Shown here one piece after another: positions 1 to 9,354 of a stretch of 48,415 nucleotides of DNA (position 1 is the first letter of the stretch; the number at the start of each line of letters is the position of its first letter). The notes beneath the pieces were generated by a model. It did not search any database. It saw only the letters and a list, made by a program, of their open reading frames with translations, and was not told the origin of the DNA. Made by a program: the position numbers and the translations under genes. This DNA comes from Thermomucor indicae-seudaticae (taxonomy: Eukaryota; Mucoromycota; Mucoromycetes; Mucorales; Lichtheimiaceae). The stretch covers positions 1 through 48,415 of the forward strand of contig JSYX01000246.1 of NCBI GenBank assembly GCA_000787465.1. Reading direction: 5' to 3'.

Positions 1-1
1 T

Positions 2-491
2 CGATTTTCAGGGATTCCCACAGCAGGTGCTTCGATTGTCTTTGATTTTTTGATGGAGACAGATACTTCGCAAATATGTCCTCAATGTGCACAGGCTGAA
101 ATAGTTTCGCCAAGTCACTCTCCTTTGAGATATCGGCACAGTCCGGGAGTGAGCCCATCTATATGTATCTCTCGTTATTTAGCAGATCTTTGTGCCGTTG
201 GGCCGCTTTTGGTAAAAAGGTGTTGACATCAAGTTGCTGCGCAGATGCTGAGGAGTTGAGCTCAACGTTCCCGTGGTTGTTCACAGAGAATCATTTGCTT
301 GTAGCCTCAAGCATCAGGGCACGTGTCGTCATGGCCAAGTCTGCCTTTGTCCCGGTAATGGCAATGGCTGTCTCTTTCACGCGTTCCAGAAAAGTAGACC
401 TGTCGTCTTCGGGAAGATCTTTCCGGACAATGCTTGTCAGGGTAACTGGACACGTACGATAAACCGACAAAAGTTTGACTGATACAGGCAC
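2..491 (-). pseudogene. Decayed coding-like frame with two in-frame stops
   Basis: On the minus strand one frame stays protein-like from about 491 down to the window edge. It is broken by TGA at 291-293 and TAG at 159-161. The longest intact part (66 codons, 291-491) is rich in charged residues and reads like coding sequence (for example KDLPEDDRSTFLERVKETA). After each stop the same frame carries on with similar composition to base 2, so the gene would continue off the left end. I do not recognise a family. It could be a relic of a duplicated gene or transposon, or a real gene whose introns I cannot resolve. The plus strand also has an open frame here (163-462), but its composition is less protein-like. 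Confidence 0.3.
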
Positions 492-492
492 A

Positions 493-1288
493 TTTTCCGC
501 ATGCAGGCAAACATTTCAATATTCTGCTGAGAGCTACTGGCTGCACATTTCAAGCGGCATCGATGGAGAAAATATGGTCAACGGTTGCTTACGATTGGGA
601 CATGCTCACGCGTAACCGCGACGTCAGTGAAACTACTGCCTATAATACGCTGCGAGCAATGTCCCAGTTTGGCTTTTCGTGCACGCCGACCTTTGACCTG
701 AAGACGCATACATTATGACATATAACCCAGAACGTTTATGTAATTCTCGTGAAATTCTGTGTTCGTGGTCAGTTGATAGCAAAGAAAGTCCTGTGTTGTA
801 CATGCAACCAAATCCTTTCCTAGAATTACCTCAAATGGTCGCTTTTGTATTCCAAATCGTCCTGCGTTTCACCATCCAAGACAGTAAAAAGAAAAAGTGA
901 AAATAAAGGTTTACCGGATATGACAATACGATAGGGGCATCTTTTACGTCCCCACGGGACGTCTGTCGTAAATCAGCGCTTTCTTATTATCAATAAGTCT
1001 TTTAGCCCTTTGTGTATTGTAGGAGCACGTTACTCACAACGGAAAATATTTTATAACCCACAAAATAGTCCTTAGTGTTAACTTAATCCAAGATCGCATG
1101 GTTAATGCGCGATTTAGGGATATTTTTTCTTGCAAATATCTCACCTGATGATAGAAATTGCTCTTTTGCTCGCGCTAATCTGTCCTTAATTTGACACATA
1201 AAAGTAATTCGGGCTTTGCAAACTTTTCTTACAAAAAGTAGTAGTTGTATGAAATATATTACATATGCCAAAATATGAAATGATATTA
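493..1288. other. Intergenic, no supported gene
   Basis: This AT-rich stretch lies downstream of PWP1. A plus-strand frame from about 500 to 717 is open and protein-like, ending in TGA at 715-717, but I could not link it to an upstream exon or a family. The rest, including the 3' flank of PWP1 from 900 to 1288, shows only short chance frames. Confidence 0.4.
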
Positions 1289-2933
1289 TTATGCTGCTTG
1301 ATAAGCTTGTCTTACGCCAGCGTTTGTAGACATGTCCCAGATGTGAACTTTTCCGTGAGAACCAGAAATTGCCAAATCAAAGGGCGTGTCAGGACAGAAC
1401 TTGACACTAAAGATGTGACCCTGTATTGCGATTTTGGCTCGTCAGTAACAATGAATATGCAAGTGTATGAAACAATAAACTGACCATTTCAAAGTTCCTG
1501 CTAGTAACCATGCTCGGACGGTTATTGGTCGTGTTCCATACTTTTACTTGTTTGTCTGTGCTTCCAGTCGCGATACATCCTGGAACATGCACGTTCACAT
1601 CAAACGCGCTCACGGCCCCGTCATGTGCTTGTAAAGTAAATAACGGTTTCCGTTCGGACGCACGAACATCAAAGTACTGAACAATGCCATCTTCAGTCGC
1701 AACATAAAAGTGGGTAGGGTTATGAGGATCCCAGGTTAAGGACTCCACGTCACTTTGCAATTGCCAGTTTGTTGTTTGTCCTGGCGACCTGGCATCCAAA
1801 ACAGAAACCGTCTTGTCATAAGAACCCGTAATAAAAACAGTGGCTTCCACAGGATTCCATGCTACTGATTGGACTTTGTCCTTATGGTGTTTGTAAGACT
1901 GGACGCAAGTAGAACTGGAAAGATCCCAGAGCTTTACAGTTGTGTCGGCTGAAGATGAAAGCAAAAAGTTTCTGGAAAAGCGTACCGTTAGTATGCAATC
2001 AACCGACAATGGTCAGAGGGCAGTACCTATGTTGTTTGTTCCATGATAAATCCATAATGGCGTCAACGTGATATTTGTCATTTACTTTCTTCGATCGCTT
2101 TTTGTCCTTGTCGCTATAACCGAGTATCGTCTGCGGAAGCATTGCGTCGACGATATCCAAGTTCCAGATCTCAATATCGGGTTCAAATGTACCGATAGCC
2201 ACATAGTTGCCGCTTCCTTCAGCACCGGACTTTTCGCCAGTGTGATAATCAAGCCATTCCAAACATAGAGGAAATGAAGGTAGTATAATGTCGTGATGCA
2301 CGTAGAGATTGTCTGCTTCTTTTTCGTATACGTAGACTTCTAACTGAGAGACATCCTCCTCTGTCTTTGCCGCTAATAAAAGGTTATCTGTTGGTAGAAT
2401 CTCCAGCTCCTCTCTTTCTTCGGCTTCGTCTTCTTCCTTTGCAACGATATAAGGATCTTCGTCCTCATTTTGATAGTAAGCGAGATCTTTTCTGTTCATG
2501 AAAAGAGATGATCCTTGTCGTATAACTATTAGCACCGGATTTAAAGCAGCTGCAGAAACCTTCCTCACCTTTTTGTCCGCTTTCTTCGATTTCTTTATCG
2601 TAGTCGTCGAGGTTATATTCAGCCAACTCGTCGTCGTCATCTTTGTCGACCTTTTCTTCGTCCATTTTCTCCTCAGAACTTCCAGTAGCGTTAACGGTTA
2701 CGAGTACGTCTGGATACGCTTCCAAATACCTACCCTACGTCTTCCTCTTCATCGCTGTCACTATCGACTTCCATTGCAACTGCTTCGCGAGCAGCTTTAA
2801 GATCTACTTTCGCTTCGCCCAAGCGATCAGCCGCGATCTGACTGATTCTCTCATATTCCTTTTCGTCTAATTTAAATTTTTCGGGATGCTGTGCTGCAAC
2901 GCCACGTCGAATCCAATGAATAGCCGAGATCAT
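1289..2933 (-). CDS. PWP1: Periodic tryptophan protein 1 homologue, WD40 ribosome-biogenesis factor
   Basis: Five exons read on the minus strand: 2933-2734, 2678-2569, 2525-2027, 1971-1485 and 1420-1289. They give 475 aa, close to the family length of about 500. The N-terminus (MISAIHWIRRGVAA) matches the PWP1 start. An acidic stretch follows (DSDSDEEED, then KDDDDELAEYNLDDYDKE), then the family block around EDEDPYIVAKEEDEAE and PTDNLLLAAKTEEDVSQLEV. WD40 repeats fill the C-terminal half, with VKLWDL, VSVLDARS, VKVWNT and VHIWDM as strand ends. PWP1 proteins are nucleolar and act in large-subunit rRNA processing. Introns are 43-64 nt; the 43-nt one (2526-2568) is among the shortest here. The start is the first Met of the conserved N-terminus. 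An open frame continues upstream to about 3203 but has no PWP1 similarity and is ignored. Confidence 0.93.
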
Positions 2934-4136
2934 TATTGAACGTGGATGTCTGGAAATCTGCAGGAACTTTTTTTTCGTTACGCTCAGAAGCTCCAAGCCT
3001 CTGAATTCAAATGCCGCCGCAGTAACCAGCGGCACCGACACATTGTTGCCTGAGCAACCTGGGCAGGTCGACCGATGAATCAACTTACTACAGGTTACAG
3101 ATTCTGTTCCAGGAGGCGGTAGTAATAGAAACACGTGCTCCATTTGAAAGGCAGTTATAGTTGACAAAACAAGTGCCACAGGCTTGCACAAGAAGTGTCG
3201 CAACCGCTCCAGAATGGCAGCTTTTCACAGACGCCATTCCACACGATTGCAAAACGTTGCTGATGTTGACCCGTGACGCTTATATTCGGAACACTCAAAT
3301 TGGGTAGACAGAAAGAGTCATCAGTTTGTTCTCTGCTTCCCTCTGGCGCATTTGTGCCTGCTCGATTTTGGAGACTCTGATGGCAGCTTGACTATCGACG
3401 TGCTCTGCGCAAGCTCTGCGGTTCTCGGCAGCAAGCTTCATGTCCTCTATTGGACACGCAACGGACGTCGATCCAGCCATCGTCACAAGCGGCGCGTGAA
3501 GCATATACTGTCGCCGGTTGATGTCGTGGTCGACATCATAGCGCATGCTAAAAGCACATAATGGAACACCAAAGAGAGTTTTCGATCCTATCTAACGAGT
3601 TCTTTGCCGTAGAATAGAGAGCAGCTTTCCTGTAGAACTCGAATAAAACACCTGGAAATGGTTCCACAATATTTATTGTTTCTTGCGACTTCGAACGACT
3701 TCAACAAGCATCACAGTAGATCATCTCCGCAGTCTAGGCCCGCGGTTGGGCCACTTCCCGAATGAAGAAGGGTGACTTTGACAAGAAACTATATAACATT
3801 TGGCAGAAACAGACTTTTGGAATTATATTCGCAGAACTTCGGGCTTCATGTGGTTTTAAAGCATACATGTCGAAGAAAAATGAAATTCGCAAGTTGTGCT
3901 TAGCGAACAGCACTAAGAAAACTATTATAAGCACAGACTATAAGAAAATGTCCAAGGCTTTTTAGCGAGCGAAAAAAAATAAAGAGAGAGATAATGTCCA
4001 CTGCTTCCTTCTGATGGCCTTCACGACGAACGGCATGGATTAACGAAACAGGTTAACAGAATTTGGAGTTTCAGTCACCGACAGCTTTTGTGGAAAAACA
4101 GCGACCACAATCACCCTCAACTCAGCTGTGGTTGCC
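2934..4136. other. Gap between PWP1 and the transporter
   Basis: About 1.2 kb separates two divergent genes and should contain both promoters. Apart from the weak frames at 3295-3546 (minus) and 3762-3965 (plus) I see nothing that can be named. Confidence 0.5.
3295..3546 (-). CDS. Possible small hypothetical protein
   Basis: An uninterrupted 83-codon frame whose last 50 residues look helical and charged (RVSKIEQAQMRQREAENKL). I recognise no family. It lies 361 bp upstream of the PWP1 start on the same strand, so it may be a short gene, or part of a longer transcript whose other exons I cannot see. A weaker 67-codon plus-strand frame (3762-3965) follows in the same gap. Confidence 0.25.
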   Translation of the reverse strand: MRYDVDHDINRRQYMLHAPLVTMAGSTSVACPIEDMKLAAENRRACAEHVDSQAAIRVSKIEQAQMRQREAENKLMTLSVYPI

Positions 4137-6786
4137 ATGTCTCGTGGCGAAATCGAGATGGACTCTCAATGGGGAAACCTGGATAAAGGAAACACTGCTG
4201 CAGATCCGGACAGTGTTCCGAGTTCCACCATTGATGCTCGCCAAAGGAATTACGCTGTAAACTCGTTCGCGGAGAATCAGGGCAGAGACAATGCCGAAGA
4301 CGACGACTCTGTCTTTGAAGATTCAGACCCTATGCTTGATGACAGCCAGACCGCGAAGCAGCTACTCATAGGAACAACATATATCAAAGGACCCAATACA
4401 ACCTGCAAAGTGATTGCTTTAACAATATGTTTAGCGGGGTGATTACAATATGCAGCTAGAACCTTGAGAAAGTCCGAACCCATTCATGCTAATGCGACAA
4501 CCTTTTTTCAACAGGCTCCAATTTACATGTAAGGGATAATTTTTTTAAAAAAAGACACATATTGGGGAATTGTGTTTCTTATTATCAGGGGCGTTTGACA
4601 GGGACAGTGGAAATGGCATATGGTTGGTTGTCGGTATAGTAGTTAATAGCAGTAAAAGAGCACTGGAGTAATTGCTTCAAATTTCAAGGCACGCCGTATT
4701 TGCTTTCTTTGGGTTTATCAAAATCTTCAATGTCGTTAGTGTGGATAGCGGGCCCTCTGTCAGGTACAGCCAGATAGCTTAGCAGCACTGAAAGAAGATT
4801 TACGGATACATGTATATCATCAGGTCTATTGATGCAACCTATTGTGGGCGTCTTGTCAGATAGATGCACCTCGAAGTTCGGTAGGCGGAGGCCGTTTCTA
4901 CTTTTAGGGAGCGCTATCGTTGCTCTTGGCCTATTGTTGATTGGATGGACAAGGGAGATCACTTCTATATTTACAGGCAGCCAGGAAGGTGATACGGTAA
5001 GGACCTCTCTCTTACGATCTTCTCCCAATATCTCAAAATATGTGCTCACTCAAATGCATAGTTCAAGACCGTGTCCATTGCTATTGCCATTGCTTCGATA
5101 TACATCTTGGACTTTAGCATAAATTGTGGTAAGCATTTTACTTAAAGTCTCAAAGACAACAAAAGACGTATGCATAGTCTCTACAGTACAGGCATCATGT
5201 CGAGCACTCCTGGTCGATTCACTTCCGCCTTCACAGCAGGAAGAAGGAACTGCATGGGCAGGAAGAATGGTCGGAATCGGGAATGTCGCAGGCTATTTCA
5301 TGTAGGTTTCCTCTACTCAGGCGCTAGATGATGTGCTGATATGGATGGTCTGCTAAAGGGGATATGCTGACTTGGTGGCTGCTTTTCCGTTTCTCGGAAA
5401 TACTCAACTGAAGGTTCTGTGTGTGGTGGCTGCTATAGTATTACTATCGTGCGATGTGATTACTTGTTTCTGTGTCTCTGAGAAGATTCTGTCAAAGGAA
5501 CCAAGGTATGCTATGGCCCCCTTCCGGGCGAAATCACAGAAACAAAACTCAGTGAAGGGCAAAACAGCGGCAAAAAGACAAACTGGAAATCGCCGTTTCG
5601 AACATTATCAGCAATAACCACAAGCATATGGAATTTACCCAAACCAATACAGCGGATTTGTAACGTTCAATTCTTTGCGTGGATCGGCTGGTTTCCTTTC
5701 CTCTTCTATTCCACGACATGGGTGGCAGAGATATATGATCAAACAGCTCTACAGAATCCGCCCGACGATAGTTCCGATGCCATTGGCCAAGCGACACGCG
5801 CTGGATCATTTGCATTCCTGGTTTATTCACTTGTCTCGCTCTCAGCATCGTTCGTTTTACCACTGATAGTTTCTCCTTCTTATGAACAAGAAGGTTCACC
5901 ACAAAGAAGTACTAGAAGGCCGATGATACGGTTTCGGATCAAAGGTCGTACCTATTCATTTGACCTCTCCAGATATCTACGTATTTCGTTCTTGACATTA
6001 CCCCGAGCATGGACAGCAAGCCATATCATTTTTTGCTTGGCCATGATGAGCACCATTTTTGTATCGGACGTCACTGGAGCGTCGGTGGTTATTGGTATCT
6101 GTGGCATCAGCTGGTCACTGACGATGTGGGCGCCATTCTCCCTCCTGGGCGAATATATATCAGAGACTGAATCGAAGGCCCAGGACAGCGACAGCGGGTT
6201 TGATGCCGAAAATAGGCTTGGAATGCATCCGATGGCAATGGCTTCAAAGGTCAGTCTAGCTGCTGGCGGCGCTGGTCTTGGAACAGAAGGTGGTCTCTAT
6301 CACCTAGTAGAACAGCAAGATGATTCCGAAGCGCAGGAGATCGACGGCCAGATTGAATTGCAGCGTCGGAAAAGTAGCGACTCACGCCGCGTTTTGTTTG
6401 CACTAGAAGAGTACAAAGATGAGGCAGCACCGACCGACCGTTCTGCACCAGCTACGTCCTCTCATGATACAGAGCAAGGCGCGACGGATTCCAGAGACGA
6501 CGATCTCCGAAGAGTTAGTGAGCATGTTGAAGATAATCATATGATATCCAAGAACGCAAATCCTGCGCCATCCGCTGGAGTCTTGCTCGGCATCCACAAC
6601 ATGTATGTTGTATTGCCACAGTTTCTCGTGACCTTTTTCAGTAGTGTGATATTTCACTTTCTCGAGAAAGGTTCGTCTACGGAAGAAGAAGCCTCGCCAG
6701 ATGCGATCGGTATTGTATTACGATTTGGCGCTATTATGGCAGGAATTGCAGGGTACTTGAGTACTCGGATAGGTCGCAGTTCCTGA
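4137..6786 (+). CDS. MFS sucrose/alpha-glucoside-type proton symporter
   Basis: Nine exons: 4137-4438, 4515-4528, 4602-4622, 4689-4763, 4824-4996, 5062-5128, 5187-5301, 5359-5505 and 5568-6786. They give 710 aa. After an acidic cytosolic N-terminus of about 90 residues, the first membrane segment reads ALTICLAGLQFTWTVEMAYG (about 93-113). SDRCTSKFGRRRPF (about 149-162) is the loop 2-3 signature of the plant SUC/SUT and Schizosaccharomyces Sut1 branch of the MFS (GPH family). Further segments follow to TM6 (FPFLGNTQLKVLCVVAAIVLL), then WIGWFPFLFYSTTWVAEIY and the C-terminal set. A long acidic cytosolic loop (about 500-640) separates the last two segments from the rest and is unusual for the family. 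The expected job is proton-coupled uptake of sucrose or maltose-like glucosides at the plasma membrane; the substrate is inferred. Exons 2 and 3 are microexons of 14 and 21 nt. Exon 4 needs the acceptor at 4688. Confidence 0.9.
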
Positions 6787-6944
6787 TCCCCTTTGTAGTA
6801 TAGCTTTAACACGATATCTTTGCTTGCTCCGATAGACTAGCACCTATATCCGAAATATTTCTCTTTACTGAAATGAAGTATGCAAGATATTGTGTATAAC
6901 AGGTCAATGTTGTGTATTAAAGTTTCTGGATATCACTACCAGCA

Positions 6945-7563
6945 TTATTGCTGACTTTTCCCATGTTCTTCCTTTTTCTCTGCGTTTTCGATTAATGTAG
7001 TCCACTCTGATAATGTCCTATCTCTTAGAGTGTACTCTCCGCCGAGACTCCCGTCCTGAATGTGTTGTCTGGACCGTCTCGTGTCAGAGCAATGCCCAGA
7101 GATGCCCACGTCTTTACTTTAAAGACTTACCGCTCTTCGATCGCATCCATAACGTTAACAACTTCTTTGTCTGCATGTTTGAGCATATCCAGCTTTGCCG
7201 CAATCTTATTCTTCTGTTCGTAGATGAATCGTTGCTCAAGTTGTTGTGCGTGATCTAGTTGAATTAGACAATTCATAAAGGTTTAATGGAAACAAGCAAA
7301 GGTCTAACCATACCGGTTAAACTGGCTGCCAACTGCACCAGTGTGTCAATATAATCTTGAGGTCCCGGTTTCTCTTCAAACACTGATACGTTCACTTCAT
7401 TTTCTTCAGCATCCCTCTGCCATTTCGTTACTGTAACAGCAGCACAACATCAATATTTGCGTCGAAATAGTGAAATTAAGCGCTGAATACGATACTCACC
7501 TAGAGATTCCACAGCTTTACGTAATTCAAGTTTGCCTGTTTCATCGCTCTGATCGAAAGCCAT
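6945..7563 (-). CDS. Small helical protein of unknown function
   Basis: Four exons on the minus strand: 7563-7500, 7430-7314, 7254-7131 and 7068-6945. They make 142 aa. All introns are GT...AG and 59-69 nt, and the frame is kept throughout. The product is hydrophilic and mostly helical: MAFDQSDETGKLELRKAVES at the start, a central amphipathic coiled stretch (LEQRFIYEQKNKIAAKLDML), and a lysine/glutamate-rich tail. There is no membrane segment or signal peptide. Size and build resemble small subunits of Mediator, kinetochore or BLOC-type complexes, but I see no diagnostic motif and assign none. It is convergent with the sugar transporter, with only 158 bp between the two stops. Confidence 0.7.
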
Positions 7564-8011
7564 GGCGGCACCTAAGTAGGCCCCTTTTCAATTCACTTCT
7601 TTCCGATATAATAGGACATATTTCTTACTCAATGTTAGCTTGCTGGCAAGGCCTGATAATATACCCTCTTTGGACTACCGGAAGCCAGTGTCAGCGCGAA
7701 CCTTTGGATATGCTATAACTATGTACTACCAGGTGCAGATTCGGATCTAGTACGTCATTTATCTGGTCAAGTCGCGTGTCACGACCATGGTCCTGAGAGC
7801 TATTGCATCCAGCGTTTAGTGTGTGTAAATATTAGGGATGATTATCATTCTTACTGATCAGCTAAAGTTGGAACTTGATAAAACAGATCGATTCGCCGTC
7901 GAACATGTCCACGCAAGTTTCTGCAAAGGCTTTCCAATTGCTGCAATAGTTCTTGGCATTGACTTTTTTCATATTCATATATCTTTTTGGTATATAAATA
8001 CAGGTGAGCAA
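7564..8011. other. Intergenic, nothing recognised
   Basis: This stretch lies between the start of the small helical gene and the stop of the coiled-coil gene. It should carry the promoter of the former and the 3' end of the latter. A plus-strand frame at 7838-8101 overlaps the coiled-coil gene's last exon in antisense and is not supported. Confidence 0.5.
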
Positions 8012-9187
8012 TCACGACATACGGCTAATACGCATCTGACCAATAACCTTTTGCCGTTGCTTATTCAAAGTGTCTCGACACTGTCGATTAGCTGCCATTA
8101 GCTGTCGCACAGATCGTTGCTTTTCTGCCTATACATAATCCTGTCAAGCTTAAGCAAGCAACGACCCGATTGAATGCAACTTCGTACCAACTCTTTTACG
8201 ATGGCGTCTACTTCAGACTGTAGTACCATCAACGCTGTATCATCTGGGTCGGAACCGTCGGCTAAACGTCTTAGCTCATCAATACGAGCAACCAGTGTTT
8301 TACGCTCAATAGCCGCATGTTGACTACTGGCTCGAGCTTGTATGCATTTTCTATTGCGGGCCAGGAAACTTTTAAGAAAACGCATCTAGTAGACAAGGAA
8401 AGAGATAGTACCTACAACAGGACGCTTTGAACTTGTGGATTTGAATGGTATTGACGAATCTTAGCCTTTATTTTTAGGCGTATCTCATTCGCTTGGCTCT
8501 TCAATTCATTAATTTGCTCGTTTATGATCTCTGTCTCCTTGCGCCTATCGGCCTGTAACCGTGCGTTCTCCTGTACTTGGTTTATCCAGTCATCAACCAC
8601 TTCAAGCTCTCGACTGGCCGTTTGATGTCCAAGGTCTTTTGTAATTTGGTTGAGCAACCGAACATATTCTTCGGGTGAAGAAACACTGCTCAAAGCATCT
8701 GTTATCTGCTGTCGCAGCGCTTCCAGCTCGACTTGGGTCGTGTCGCTTGACAATAATCGTTCAAATGCATGACACAGGTCTAGTATTAACAGCTTCGCGT
8801 TGCTGTTCGGTGTAACAGATCTCTTTCGTGTGGAGTGACGGTTTGTACGATCGCGCCCAATCCAAGGAACCTTTAGTGGAGCCCAATTGGATCGAGTTTT
8901 TTGAAGCTCATAGAGTTCGCTATAAGCATTCATTCTCGCAATCTGCTGCTGACAATGGCTCTCATAGAGCGAAAGCAGAGCGACGCGTTGTTTGCGTTCC
9001 TGAATCGACCGATCGGTGTTTGCAATTTCCAGCTCTGTTTGTTTGATGCTCGGCGTGTGAGCTCTTTAGGAGTCTGTCTCACAGATCAGGAAGAAAGGGG
9101 AGTACCCAAGTTCTTTATTCTCGCAATTTTATCGCGTAACCGCTGTTTACTTTCGACGTAATTTGCTTGGTGAAGGTTTTGATTCAT
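8012..9187 (-). CDS. Coiled-coil protein of unknown function
   Basis: Four exons: 9187-9106, 9061-8416, 8368-8166 and 8124-8012, giving 347 aa. The introns are very short (44, 47 and 41 nt). Nearly the whole chain predicts as heptad-rich helix, broken only by a basic stretch around DRTNRHSTRKRSVTPNSN (about 100-120). Helical blocks include IQERKQRVALLSLYESHCQQ, a block around ETEIINEQINELKSQANEIR, and IERKTLVARIDELRRLADG. There are no membrane segments. The build recalls augmin/HAUS or spindle and kinetochore coiled-coil subunits, but similarity is too weak to name it. It is divergent from the DUF2009 gene, sharing a 167-bp intergenic promoter. The start was chosen as the first Met of the frame after the divergent promoter. 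Confidence 0.7.
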
Positions 9188-9354
9188 ACCGCTGACACGA
9201 ACAGGCAAAACAAGGTTGCAACGCAGCGGAACTTTGGCCGGGATTCGCGGGATTCCCGTGTTGCGCGGAGTCACACAAACGGTTATAAGCAAGCTCAAAG
9301 CGAAATCGAAGTCTCCTCTTCCCGCGATCATCTATATATAGACTACAATCAGCC
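9188..9354. promoter_or_regulatory. Divergent promoter, coiled-coil gene / DUF2009 gene
   Basis: Only 167 bp separate the two start codons, so both promoters and 5' leaders must lie here. A TATA-like ATATATAG sits about 20 bp upstream of the DUF2009 start. No other motif is evident. Confidence 0.55.

Noticed and set aside
561..714. A plus-strand frame containing RWRKYGQ, the heptad core of plant WRKY domains
   Set aside because: The Cys/His zinc ligands that should follow are absent, a neighbouring frame is equally open, and no surrounding gene supports it. Most likely chance.
2934..3203. N-terminal extension of PWP1 in the same open frame
   Set aside because: PWP1 proteins start at MISxxxW; the upstream part has no similarity and lacks coding character.
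8012..9187. Naming the coiled-coil gene as a HAUS/augmin subunit
   Set aside because: Only general helical character supports it; no diagnostic block was identified.
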